From positions 1 through 64,000 of the forward strand of contig JAHHHH010000036.1 in assembly GCA_019359415.1 (NCBI GenBank): 64,000 nucleotides of DNA. Direction: 5' to 3'. Positions within the stretch are counted from its first letter, which is position 1, and each line of letters starts with the position of its first letter. The position numbers were made by a program, and so were the translations under genes. This DNA comes from Iphinoe sp. HA4291-MV1 (GTDB taxonomy: Bacteria; Cyanobacteriota; Cyanobacteriia; Cyanobacteriales; Nostocaceae). Positions 18,601 through 26,512 of the stretch are shown in pieces. The notes under the pieces were generated by a model. It was not told where the DNA came from. It did no database searches and was given only the letters and a program-made list of their open reading frames with translations.

Positions 18601-19772
18601 TCAGGAAAACCAGCAGCATAGATGTCGTCCACACGCTTAACTGCTTTATATTTGACAAAACTTCCTCCTTGTGTATCCTTCAAGTAGGTGTCGTCGGCGT
18701 CAAGGCTAGTAGGAATGCCTAGCATCTTCACAGTGCAGCGGTCATCATCAACTTTATCTTTTGACTTCAAACTGACATCTTTCTCTTGCTCTTGTATCAA
18801 AGCAACCCAGCCCGAGGTGACAGATTCAGCAATCAACGCGCCACTCCAATCAGAGTTGAAGCGATAAACTATGACTCGGTCAGCTTTGAAAAACTGTCGC
18901 ACCTCTTGGGTGATGTTTCCAAGGGTAACGCTTGTATTAGAAGATGGTGGTATTTTTTCTAGGATTTGAGCTAAGACCTTTTCTTGCTTAGCCTCCTCTT
19001 TTTGTTGGGTAAGAAGTTCTACTGTTTGTAGATTTAGCCTCAGTTCAGTGACAACTTGGGAAAGTAGGCTAACCTCAACTTCTTGCCATTGACGAGAAGC
19101 TGAGCATTGCTGCATCACAAGCAAGCCCCATACTTGTCCATCTATGACAATGGGCAAACTCAAACTGGCTTGGACTTGAAAGTGTTTTAGTAGTTGGTGT
19201 TGATGAGCACTCTTGACGTTTTCGTAAACATTGTCTTGGACAACGACTTGCTGTTGCTCGTAGTTCTGTCGATTCTCACTACCAAAGGCGATCGCACTCA
19301 CAGATTCCCCTAAGCTAGGAGTATAACCTGCAACCATTGACTCAGCTATCACGATGCCATGCTTTTCAGACTGAAAACGGTAGATCAGCGCCCGATCTAC
19401 CTGTAAAAGCTTACGAATATCAATGACTGTCGTTCTCAACAAGGCATCAACATTTGCGGCTTGGCGCATCTGAGCGAAAATGGTGAATAACCTTTGCCGA
19501 GTCTGCTTTACATGTTGCTCACAAGCGACAGCTAGATGAGCTTGATATTCTGTTTGCAACTGTTGAACCCACTTCTCTAGCTGGAGAACTTTTTGGTGAG
19601 CTTCAGGTTTGAGCGAATCTCCTATTTGTTGGAGATCTGCTTTAATAGCGTTGACTAATTCAAAAGCTTGGTGTGGCTCAAAATGATTTATGAACTCTGC
19701 TGTTTCTAAATCGCCATTTTGGGACTGGGAATTGAATATCTGCTTAGTTTGCTCAAAATTCTGTAATACCAT
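15645..19772 (-). CDS. pixJ: PixJ-type phototaxis receptor with five GAF domains and MCP signalling domain
   Basis: A 1375-residue methyl-accepting chemotaxis protein without obvious membrane helices. GAF domains lie at about 105-250, 275-450, 485-650, 690-830 and 870-1015, then a HAMP-like segment (about 1055-1105) and the MCP signalling domain with its hairpin tip ([22 protein letters not shown]). GAF2-GAF5 carry a Cys in the cyanobacteriochrome pattern: DCYIK (Cys392), PCYID (Cys594), DCHIE (Cys773) and ECYMK (Cys960). GAF5 also has DDPCL (Cys932), 28 residues before Cys960, the spacing known for dual-Cys (DXCF) blue/green sensors such as TePixJ. GAF1 lacks such a Cys. It lies in the pixGHIJL order and likely directs phototaxis of hormogonia. 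Confidence 0.9.
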   Translation of the reverse strand: MVLQNFEQTKQIFNSQSQNGDLETAEFINHFEPHQAFELVNAIKADLQQIGDSLKPEAHQKVLQLEKWVQQLQTEYQAHLAVACEQHVKQTRQRLFTIFAQMRQAANVDALLRTTVIDIRKLLQVDRALIYRFQSEKHGIVIAESMVAGYTPSLGESVSAIAFGSENRQNYEQQQVVVQDNVYENVKSAHQHQLLKHFQVQASLSLPIVIDGQVWGLLVMQQCSASRQWQEVEVSLLSQVVTELRLNLQTVELLTQQKEEAKQEKVLAQILEKIPPSSNTSVTLGNITQEVRQFFKADRVIVYRFNSDWSGALIAESVTSGWVALIQEQEKDVSLKSKDKVDDDRCTVKMLGIPTSLDADDTYLKDTQGGSFVKYKAVKRVDDIYAAGFPDCYIKTQEKFQSRAYIIAPIFEGEQLWGLLGVYQNSGPRRWQDSEVALLSLVSHRLGAILMQADFSAQLKLKSEQLVAERERIVANAIDRIRQFSEINSIFKTTTHEVRSLLKAERVIIYRFEVDWSGEFVAESVSSEWKSVMQEQLDNPILRENVSECSAKILGEGKASVTDTYLQQTQGGQFSTKTNFRVVSDIYQAGFSPCYIDILERFQARAYVITPIVTGERLWGLLAAYQNSSPRDWEEHEIKVLIQISNQLGIAIQQAEYLKQLQEQATVIATTAERERAIVKVIEKIRQTSDIDTIFRTTTQEVRKLLGVERVAIYKFRPNYFGDFIVESESGGWPKLVGSGWEDAYLNEHKGGRFRNNEPFVVDDIYNANFTDCHIEALEVFGVKSCVVVSIFKGQKLWGLLSAFQHSGPRHWEDGEVKVLVQIGSQLGVALQQTEYIEELRVQSQKLAKSVEQETLYSKLVYRLGLALIQENFSLSNLLKMAVTELRRLLKADRVVIFRFAPDWSGEFIVEDVGSNWVKLVGSELSLADDPCLRETNGGRFRRKETLSTDNLRASGYSECYMKLLEQWEVKANMAAPIFKGDQLWGLLGAYQNDAPRHWEQIDVNLLAQVGVQVGLALQQAEYLEQLKTQAQQLAEAGEREKAAKEQLQREVMQLLSAVQPALQGNLTIRVPVTEGEVGTIADVYNITLQSLRKIVTQMQTASRQLAQTSQANESSVVGLATQAQQQFQFLSNALEQIQTMVNSTKAVTTNAQKVEEAVQVANQTIQLGDAAINRTVDGILDIRETVAETSKRLKRFSESSQKVSKVVNLISNFTTQTQLLALNAAIEATRAGQYGRGFAVVADEVRSLARQSAEAATEIEQLVQEIQKGTAEVSVAMENAIHQVATGTTQVHEARQNLNAIVAATTQISQLVESITQATQVQSQQIQSVTQTMTEVAAIADQTKEDSMEISTSFKELRTMAQNLQASADQFKVD

Positions 19773-19847
19773 ATTTGAATCCTTGGAGATTATATCCCTT
19801 TGATTAACTGAGTTTCTTCAGTTATCGAAATGACAAAGTGTAAAACT

Positions 19848-20381
19848 TTATGAAACTCCTGTTTGATGTACTTGCCACAGGGGACATTGAGTAATAGCTG
19901 TCATGTCTAAAACAGTACTACCATTAGGCAGAGCACCTAGAACAAAAGGTTGGAGTTTGGGAGGAAATAAGCCAGCCACTGCTTTTTGCATTTGTTGCAA
20001 GTCGTGTAACTCAATGTCATCAACTTGCGACACGACCAAACCCACAGCTTGTTCGTTGACTATAACGACTATTGCTACAGGAGTTCCCCCTGCACTCAGC
20101 AGACGATACCCAACAAGATGGTTTAGGTCTACAAGCCACAGCATTTCTCCTCGCCAATTATAGATTCCCAAAATACAACTTGGCATTTCAGGAACAGGTA
20201 GAATTTCTGCTAAGTTAACCCTGATAATTTCTGCGATTTGTTCTATAGGTAATAGCGCACTGTCCAGAAGTCCAAGAGGAAAGCGAAGCAATTTAGAAAG
20301 GTTGGTTTCTGGGGGAAGTGGGTCTAGTCCTAGTAGCTCAAGACTAGTCACGGCGAGTACAGATTTCGGCTCTGTCTGCAT
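19848..20381 (-). CDS. pixI: PixI-type CheW adaptor
   Basis: A 177-residue CheW-domain protein. The core motifs are LPVPEMPSCILGIYNWRGEM (about 59-78) with the conserved NWRG, then LVVSQVDDIELHDL. It bridges the PixJ receptor and the PixL kinase. It lies 75 bases upstream of pixJ and downstream of pixH, the conserved pix/tax1 order. No strong ribosome-binding site is seen, which fits translation within a polycistronic mRNA. Confidence 0.88.
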   Translation of the reverse strand: MQTEPKSVLAVTSLELLGLDPLPPETNLSKLLRFPLGLLDSALLPIEQIAEIIRVNLAEILPVPEMPSCILGIYNWRGEMLWLVDLNHLVGYRLLSAGGTPVAIVVIVNEQAVGLVVSQVDDIELHDLQQMQKAVAGLFPPKLQPFVLGALPNGSTVLDMTAITQCPLWQVHQTGVS

Positions 20382-20453
20382 AAATTTTATAGTTATAAAT
20401 TATCATCAATAACTGCTACTTAATTAAAAACTTAATAAATGAATGACGAATGA

Positions 20454-20849
20454 TTAAATAATAATTCGACCATTCCAAGGTTGAAAGCCTGAAGTCAATT
20501 GCTGAATTGTTTGAACTAGGTGTTGCTGATTTACCGGCTTAGGTATATAAGCATCAGCACCCAACATCGTACCCCAAAGTTTATCAGCTTCAGTTCCTTT
20601 AGTCGAACATATCACTACTGGAATTCGCTGGGTATTGATATTAGTCTTGAGTTCACGGCATAATTCAAACCCACTTTGCCCCGGCAAAATGACATCAATA
20701 ATAAACAAATCAGGCATCTGGAATTGTAATTTTATCTGTGCCTCTTCACTGCTTTTAGCTGTGACCACTGTTAAACCTGCTTGCTTGAGATAACGGGTTA
20801 GCACTTCAGTTTCGGTTAAGCTATCTTCAACTAAAAGGACTGTAGTCAT
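20454..20849 (-). CDS. pixH: PixH-type CheY response regulator
   Basis: A stand-alone receiver domain of 131 residues. The start at 20849 (MTTVLLVEDSLTETEV) is preferred over an upstream in-frame Met at 20870. Visible are the acidic pair in LVEDS, the phospho-acceptor Asp in LFIIDVILPGQSG (about 54), the Thr/Ser switch in VVICSTKGTE and the Lys in PKPV (about 106). It is phosphorylated by PixL and acts with PixG on the pilus motor system. It lies between pixG and pixI. Confidence 0.9.
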   Translation of the reverse strand: MTTVLLVEDSLTETEVLTRYLKQAGLTVVTAKSSEEAQIKLQFQMPDLFIIDVILPGQSGFELCRELKTNINTQRIPVVICSTKGTEADKLWGTMLGADAYIPKPVNQQHLVQTIQQLTSGFQPWNGRIII

Positions 20850-20986
20850 AAAAAATATTCCTGTACACAAGACTATTTAAAATCTTTGCTAAACTTCACT
20901 CATTGTGCTGACATTAAATTTTTTCACATCAATCATGTACAACTGTTTGTTAACTTTACTTGGATATCAATCTGCCCATCTACAAA

Positions 20987-22354
20987 CTAAATTTGAACTG
21001 TTTGTAGACTTTGAGAATGGACAGGCAGGGAATTTGGTAGATACCTCTTGAGGATTTTTAGTATCTTTTCTGTGGTAATTGGCTTTGCTAAAAAACCAGA
21101 AGAGCCAACTATCTTTGCTCTTACCCTGTCGATTATACCGTCATTGTTAGTAAGAATAATGACAGGTGTATTCCGGAAAGTTGACACACGGCGAATTCGA
21201 CTACAGATTTCATACCCGTTGGCGATCGGCATAACTAAGTCCAAGAAAATGAGGCTTGGTTTGTGCTCTAACAATATCGGCAGTGCTGTGACTGGATCTT
21301 GAACATTGATAAATCTATAGCCAGCTTTGGTAAGAATGTCACCCATTATGAGGCTATCGCTTTGGCTATCATCTATGTAGGCTATTAAACAGCCAGCCTC
21401 TTTAAGTTGAACCAAGTCTATTGGTGGAGAGTCAAAGGTTGACTGAGGGTGAGTGGCTTGAGATGAATGCACGAAATTGTATTTCTCAGCTTTAGTAAAT
21501 TCTATTAACTGTGGAGTGAGATGGGAGTGAGTTTTTGTTAAAGGATTAGAAAAGTATTGAGACGATGAAGTCTGTATTCCGTTACCAACAGAAACATCCA
21601 AAGCTTGGGTTTGTTTTTTTGTCGAGGGTACTGATATTGTTACTCCGACTGGAAAAGGTAAGTCTGGAACGATTAAGAGTTCTAAAACACCCTGATGCGC
21701 CAAACCTTGTACAACACTTGCCACAGATATCACACTTTGTTCCGTTTGTAAAGCAATGTCCCAAATGGTGTTTTCGCCATTGAGTAGCTGGCTGAGACTG
21801 AAGATAGTTTTAGAAATTTTCAAATTTTGCTCAAAAATGGGCTGTTTAAAAATCGGTGCCATGTCAGGGCAAAGTGTTCCTAAACCCATACTTTGCCATT
21901 GCTTGCATAGATCAAAAGCTGTGTATAACAATTGCTTTACCTCTAGCAAGGCAATAGGATGCAGTTTTTTGGGCATCCAAAGGCTTCTCAAATCCGAATG
22001 ACCTACTACAGTAAAGTAAACCTCTTGAACAATTTTTTCAATAATACTTTTTGATTGGGTTAGAGTTAACTGGTTTTGATTGATAGCCCAGTTCAGTAGA
22101 TGATATTCCCATAGTTCATCCTCTTTCAAATGAGGAATATCCAATTTCAAGCCAGGGCAACTTTGTGTTACTGCTCTATGCCAACGCCGAACGCGGTGAA
22201 CGCCTCCCGTAGCATATAGCAAACGTCCCAAGAAGAAATACATATGCCACTGGTTAGCACCTGATGACAAGATCAGTTCTCCAGTAGCTCGTTGCTGGCT
22301 TAACACTGCTAACCTTTCGGTAATATTCGCAAAGCTTGGAGAACCTGGTTGCAT
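20987..22354 (-). CDS. pixG: PixG/PatA-type response regulator
   Basis: 455 residues. The N-terminal PATAN (DUF4388-type) region begins with NITERLAVLSQQRATGELIL and is followed by a helical middle part. The C-terminal receiver domain (about 325-445) carries IAYIDDSQSD, the phospho-Asp in LIFLDLVMP, IILTNN and AKPIT. It is the same architecture as PatA and PixG/TaxP1. It is the first gene of the operon, so the promoter should be in the 22355-22560 stretch. A PatA-type role in heterocyst patterning is less likely given the clear pix operon context. Confidence 0.88.
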   Translation of the reverse strand: MQPGSPSFANITERLAVLSQQRATGELILSSGANQWHMYFFLGRLLYATGGVHRVRRWHRAVTQSCPGLKLDIPHLKEDELWEYHLLNWAINQNQLTLTQSKSIIEKIVQEVYFTVVGHSDLRSLWMPKKLHPIALLEVKQLLYTAFDLCKQWQSMGLGTLCPDMAPIFKQPIFEQNLKISKTIFSLSQLLNGENTIWDIALQTEQSVISVASVVQGLAHQGVLELLIVPDLPFPVGVTISVPSTKKQTQALDVSVGNGIQTSSSQYFSNPLTKTHSHLTPQLIEFTKAEKYNFVHSSQATHPQSTFDSPPIDLVQLKEAGCLIAYIDDSQSDSLIMGDILTKAGYRFINVQDPVTALPILLEHKPSLIFLDLVMPIANGYEICSRIRRVSTFRNTPVIILTNNDGIIDRVRAKIVGSSGFLAKPITTEKILKILKRYLPNSLPVHSQSLQTVQI

Positions 22355-22657
22355 TACGTAATTTCCCTTAATGAAAAGTTACTCCTTTGATGAGATGAGG
22401 AAGTTGCACCCAGTTGTTCCCAATTTTTAGCATTCGGTTATTACCGTTAAACAGCAACACTTCCGCTATTTTACTTATGGTAGATTAATTGTTATTCAAT
22501 GTTATATTAACAAGATTACTTACAAAACAATGAATTTTTAAAGAATTGTGAAGGAAACGTAAGGTCATAGTCAAGGCAGATGGGCGTATTGAAAGGCGGC
22601 ATAGCAGTTTTTATATCGGCTTATATGGTGAGCCAGCGCGGATAATGATTGCTACAC
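22355..22657. promoter_or_regulatory. Region upstream of pixG
   Basis: About 300 bases, AT-rich up to about 22560, with no gene. It should contain the promoter of the pix operon. No specific operator was recognised. Confidence 0.35.
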
Positions 22658-22659
22658 AT

Positions 22660-22782
22660 GTAGGTTGGGGAGCGTAAGCTCCAGGAGGGTTTCTCGACAG
22701 AGGCGTCTGGCGTTTGAGGCACGAAACCCAACGCCTACAATGCCTGTAAATGTTGGGTTTCGCTCCGCTCTACCCAACCTAC
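22660..22782. repeat. Inverted-repeat element bounded by GTAGGTTGGG/CCCAACCTAC
   Basis: Ten-base arms at 22660-22669 and 22773-22782 bound about 123 bases. The interior holds the duplicated phrases ACCCAACGCC and GTTGGGTTTCGCTCCGCT, a palindromic family common in Nostocales. No coding capacity is seen. Confidence 0.65.
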
Positions 22783-22844
22783 GCATCTGTCGCATTCTGT
22801 TCTCAAATCGGTATAACCCACCATTTTTATGCTTTAGAGCATGA

Positions 22845-22876
22845 TTTTAAGCCAGAGCGATCGCTCTGGCTTAAAA
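22845..22876. repeat. Perfect 32-base palindrome centred on GCGATCGC
   Basis: The half TTTTAAGCCAGAGCGA (22845-22860) is followed directly by its exact reverse complement (22861-22876), with no loop. The centre is the HIP1 octamer GCGATCGC. As RNA it would form a hairpin ending in A/U-rich arms on both strands, so it could terminate in both directions. Confidence 0.85.
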
Positions 22877-22919
22877 AACACAGTTCATCACTCATCACTC
22901 TCAAGCTCTTCTACCTTAT

Positions 22920-23415
22920 GAAGCCCAAGTTCAGCATTTCCTGAGGAGATGCCAGCAAATCGATCGCCACAAAGAAAATCTTGCCTTGTGGATTGAGCAA
23001 GAACCGCCATGGGCGTAGAGTCCTGCAAACAGTATGTGCTGATGATAGCTTGATTATTGCGGCATCTGGTCAGATTGTGACCGAACCCGTCCTTGATTGT
23101 GCCCGGACTTACGGTAAAGAGGCAGAGTTGCTGAACGCCGTGGGTCTGACTCTGGCAACCGCAGTCCATTATACCGCAAGTGACACATGGTTAGAAACCA
23201 AAGTTCAACGAAAATTCCCCTTGAGAGCTAGAATGATTTAGACCGCAAGTGACACATGGTTAGAAACCAAAGTTCAACTGCGCGATGCTCCCGCGTTGCC
23301 CAAGAGAACCTCAACACCTTCTGGCAAACCCTGCAACAGAAGGCAGAAGAGTTACAAGAACGCAGGGCGCGGGCAAGCAAAAAGCAACGAATTGAACATC
23401 GCAACTTGAAGTAGC
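22920..23415 (+). pseudogene. Degenerate coding remnant with a 37-base direct repeat
   Basis: Protein-like segments appear in different plus-strand frames. One reads AQVQHFLRRCQQIDRHKENL at about 22923, another LIIAASGQIVTEPVLDCART at about 23050, and a third AQENLNTFWQTLQQKAEELQ ending in a stop near 23415. No single frame is intact. A 37-base sequence (ACCGCAAGTGACACATGG...) is repeated exactly at 23173-23209 and 23242-23278, an offset of 69 bases. I do not recognise the parent; an old transposase or mobile gene is the most likely source. Confidence that it is a remnant is moderate, and the identity is unknown. Confidence 0.4.
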
Positions 23416-23492
23416 TGCAACAGTCTAGAATCCCTCTTTTTCTAAAAAAAAAAGGGAGTGTCAAAAACAATTTTGCACAAAAGTATGGTAAT

Positions 23493-23531
23493 AAGTGGGA
23501 GCCTAGGATTGCTCCCACTTGTGTCTTTTTT
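23493..23531. terminator. Strong hairpin terminator AAGTGGGAGC...GCTCCCACTT
   Basis: Arms AAGTGGGAGC (23493-23502) and GCTCCCACTT (23511-23520) enclose an 8-base loop, followed on the plus strand by GTGTCTTTTTT. It would end transcripts coming from the left. On the minus strand it lies just past the desaturase gene. Confidence 0.7.
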
Positions 23532-23554
23532 GCATGCATTGGGATGCTCCCTCC

Positions 23555-24471
23555 TTAATCGGCATTGCTATCATCAATCCTTATAATTTGAGACGTTTTA
23601 TTTTTAAGTGTTGAAGACAAATGATCATAGATTTGGCTGGGAGGAGTTCTTAAATTCCAAACGATTCCTAGCCATGAAAGTAGCTTAAGAATATAATGTG
23701 TAATATCTATTTCCCACCAGTAGAAACCTTGCCGTTCTGAAGCAGGATAGTAATGATGATTATTATGCCAACCTTCACCTAGAGTAATGAGAGCTAAAAA
23801 CAAATTGTTGCGACTACTATCTGTTGTGTCAAAACGACGATAACCAAAGATATGCGCGAGAGAATTAATCGTAAAAGTCGTGTGATAAAGCAGCAAAGTA
23901 CTTAAACAAAATCCCCACACAAACATCTGTAAACCAGTCGTTTTTAGCTGAGGAATATACTGCTGACACAGTATTCCAATTGCTGTCAAAGTGATTCCTA
24001 GCACGGTAGGAACAATCAGATGAAAACGGTTTAAGTACCGCAACTCCGGATATTGGGCAAAATCTCGAACGTTCTGTTCATTGGTTTTGGAATATTGAGG
24101 ACACATCACCAGCCAACGTGCGACCACCAGAAACCATGAACAATGGGAGAATGAATATCTTGTTCTGTATCTGCATAACGGTGGTGATGACGATGATGCG
24201 CTGCCCACCAGAGTGGACCTAACTGAGCTGTGGAATTGCCTAGAATAGCAAGAAGAAACTGGAACCAACGCGTTGTTTTGTAAGCGCGATGGGAAAAATA
24301 ACGGTGGTATCCTGCTGTCACTCCAAACATCCGCACGAACCACAGTGCAAGGCATGCAATGAGCGCAACCCAACTAAAGCCCACCCAAAAAATGAACAGG
24401 CAACCGATATGAATGGATATAAAAGGGATATTGCCTAGAATATCTATTTTATGTTCTTGTCTTGATAGCAT
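23555..24471 (-). pseudogene. Acyl-lipid delta-9-type fatty acid desaturase, broken by a frameshift
   Basis: Two overlapping minus-strand frames make one desaturase of about 305 residues. The N-terminal part (24471-24106) carries HRYFSH (H-x4-H) and HRHHH (H-x2-HH) and ends HGFWWSHVGW-stop. The second frame resumes at about 24115 with MCPQYSKTNEQNVRDF and carries HNNHH, the third His box. A single-base loss near 24106-24112, just after GW, explains the break: restoring one base gives GW-x-MCPQ. All three His boxes and the membrane segments are otherwise preserved, so the loss is recent or a sequencing error. Intact DesC-like enzymes introduce a double bond into membrane acyl chains. Confidence 0.85.
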
Positions 24472-25143
24472 ATGTCATCTCTTGAGTTAGGTTTGCAAAT
24501 AGCAAAAATGACTATAAAAAAATCTTCGGGGACTACCGCCGCGAAGATGTCGGTGTTCATGGAGAAATTCTTATCTGTGTACTTCTACAGCATGGCAGAT
24601 GGGTACTTGAGTAATGGTTTTATCAAAGGTTTGAGATGTATAAAATCAGTTTATAGTGTTTGATTTTGTTACAAAACGTTAAAAAAAGAATTATAACTTA
24701 GTACCATTTGTCATTCAGAGTCGTTCCAAAATACGTTGAAGCCCAAAACTCAACATTCATAGGGTCTTTGGGGGATTAATTTCACAAGTTCACCTAGAAT
24801 TTTCAGTGTGAATAACTTTTCGGTTGGTTTGATTTCGATAAAACTAGAGTAAAGTTCTGAAATTTTGTATAACTCTCCTTTAAGTTAGAGTTTTTACCAC
24901 AGAAAACGCTATAAAATCAATAAGCGTTCATAAAAGTTTAGCTTATTGATTTTAGGAGCAAGGTATTTGTCCTATGGTCAGGCGATCGCACTGTTGTCCA
25001 TTAGGAGCCAAAAGTCTAGAAATGCTTATCCTAGAACGGCTTGTGCGAATTCTTTAAAGTTTTTTATAAAAATATAAACCTTAATACTATCAAAAAAACT
25101 TTGCCGCAATCAATTCTTATTCAAAAAATGTTATCATTTAAAT
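24472..25143. other. Intergenic region, 672 bases, no gene recognised
   Basis: AT-rich; it contains one HIP1-type site (about 24983) and a small CTTCGGGGA / CGCGAAG near-palindrome at about 24522-24548. A 63-codon plus-strand frame at 24472 has no recognisable features and overlaps the desaturase upstream region, so it is not called. Nothing else was recognised. Confidence 0.3.
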
Positions 25144-25470
25144 ATGAAAGAACAAAAAGAAAATACAGGCTCACGTACGATCACCTTAGAAAAAGAGGTA
25201 GTAGCGTATCACAAGAGTGATGGTAGTGAACTCATACCCGCTGAGGTACAAGCGAATGTCGGTCATAATGGCAGTCAATTGCTTGATCTGCCTCTTGCAA
25301 CTGGCTACACCATAGATGATGAGGGGATCATCAATAACTACGCAATTCAGCCTGATATGTCCTTGGCAGAGTATCCCTCAGCAAAACAGCAACGGCGTTA
25401 TTTCTTCTTAGGAATAGGAGCTATCCTGTTCGTTGCTGTGATAGCGCTGATTGCATTTGCTCTTAGCTAG
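25144..25470 (+). CDS. Small membrane protein of the ssl1498/light-harvesting-like family
   Basis: 108 residues. The C-terminal half matches the cyanobacterial ssl1498-type pattern: YTIDDEGIINNYAIQP, then PSAKQQRRYFFLG and one membrane helix (about 88-107). The N-terminal 50 residues (a Lys/Glu-rich start, VVAYHKSDGSELIPAEVQ) are an extension not usual in that family. The family is linked to thylakoid membranes, but its function is not established. It stands alone. The family name is from memory of sequence style and has moderate certainty. Confidence 0.6.
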   Translation: MKEQKENTGSRTITLEKEVVAYHKSDGSELIPAEVQANVGHNGSQLLDLPLATGYTIDDEGIINNYAIQPDMSLAEYPSAKQQRRYFFLGIGAILFVAVIALIAFALS

Positions 25471-25701
25471 GCGTAACAATAGCTAAGTATTTAGCTTCAG
25501 TCCAAGATATCTAGCTAGCACTGATCCTCTGGTTTTCGCCCTCCTCGCATATATGCTTTGAAGAATGCCAGGGACTGAAAATGGTGCCAGAGCGAGGCGT
25601 TGTTGAGACGGTTAAAGAGGGTTATACCCAGGGCAAACGCATCTAAATCTGGCACACAAGGAATTGATTATCATACGTATATGTGCATGAGGTGAACAAA
25701 G

Positions 25702-25941
25702 ATGATTAGACGTTACAATCATCCTGCGCTCCACGAAGAACCCCGAAACCAGCCAGCACAGATTCGCTTTATAAAAGAAGAAGAATCTCTTTACGGCTGG
25801 ATTGAAAGCACAGGTCGATTCAAATCGTATGAGTCTGATGAACTCCATGCCGATGAGATGTTAGAAGAACTGGAAGATATTATGGACACATCAATGTATG
25901 ATCTAGAGAAAGAGGAAGAAGCGGAAGAATTGTATCTTTGA
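25702..25941 (+). CDS. Small acidic protein, DUF3134-like
   Basis: 79 residues. The opening (YNHPALHEEPRNQPAQIRF) and the ESLYGWIESTGRF block match the small cyanobacterial DUF3134 proteins. The last 35 residues are strongly acidic (ELEDIMDTSMYDLEKEEEAE). There is no membrane segment or signal peptide. GAGGTG lies about 10 bases before the ATG and supports the start. The function is unknown. Confidence 0.65.
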   Translation: MIRRYNHPALHEEPRNQPAQIRFIKEEESLYGWIESTGRFKSYESDELHADEMLEELEDIMDTSMYDLEKEEEAEELYL

Positions 25942-26038
25942 CACTCCTGCTATACCCTCAAGACACTATTTCAAGACACTATTATAGACTATTTTAGTGA
26001 TTGCCTATTTCCCGAAAATGCTAAAAACAAAACTACCC

Positions 26039-26140
26039 AGGACTTACGCAACCAAACCAGGTTTCTACCAAACATCGTCTGTTTCGCAACCAAATACGAA
26101 CGAATAAACCGGGTTTCACAGCAGATGGTGCGTAAGTCCT
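26039..26140. mobile_element. MITE-like element with AGGACTTACGCA termini
   Basis: Perfect 12-base terminal inverted repeats, AGGACTTACGCA (26039-26050) and TGCGTAAGTCCT (26129-26140), enclose a 102-base non-coding element. The flanks read CTACCC on the left and ATACCC on the right, so a TACCC target duplication is possible if one extra base belongs to the element. Elements with these ends are widespread in Nostocales and are presumably moved by a transposase encoded elsewhere. Confidence 0.75.
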
Positions 26141-26200
26141 ATACCCTCTAACTTATCCTTGCTGTGCAAGAAATCAGATAGAGGGCGTTTTGTTTTTAGC

Positions 26201-26242
26201 CGCCTGATATCCCCACCGCATAAGCGGTGGGGATATCAGGCG
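26201..26242. repeat. 19-base-pair perfect hairpin with ATAA loop
   Basis: CGCCTGATATCCCCACCGC (26201-26219), loop ATAA, then the exact reverse complement (26224-26242). The flanks are T-rich on both sides (GTTTTTAGC and CTTTTGAT). A 19-base-pair perfect stem is longer than most intrinsic terminators. It could be a bidirectional terminator or a processed RNA hairpin. Confidence 0.75.
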
Positions 26243-26250
26243 CTTTTGAT

Positions 26251-26512
26251 AAAAAATAGTACAATTTTACAAAAGTTTTTCCGTCGTTTATTGTTGCCTT
26301 TTTAAGAGAAAGTATAAAAATATGACTTCAATTGTTTGACTACATAATTAATTTTTGCAAATTAGCTGTAATGCTTGGTGCATGACACTTCGTTAACGCC
26401 ACTCTACCCATTTAAGATAAATTATAATAATCACTTCTTAGGGACATTCAGCTAGAGTTGGATAGTAATCGAACTACGGAAAAATTATTTTGGTTCTGAA
26501 TGAGGAAATTGT
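26251..26512. promoter_or_regulatory. Leader of the GTPase/SrfB-like gene set
   Basis: About 260 AT-rich bases between the long hairpin and the GTPase start. It presumably holds the promoter for the following plus-strand genes. A GAGG lies about 10 bases before the ATG (ATGAGGAAATTGT). No operator was recognised. Confidence 0.35.

Noticed and set aside
20987-22354. Considered PatA, the heterocyst-pattern protein
   Set aside because: Same architecture, but it heads a complete pixGHIJL operon, so PixG is the better call.
24472-24663. 63-codon plus-strand frame next to the desaturase
   Set aside because: Starts within the desaturase 5' edge, no family resemblance.
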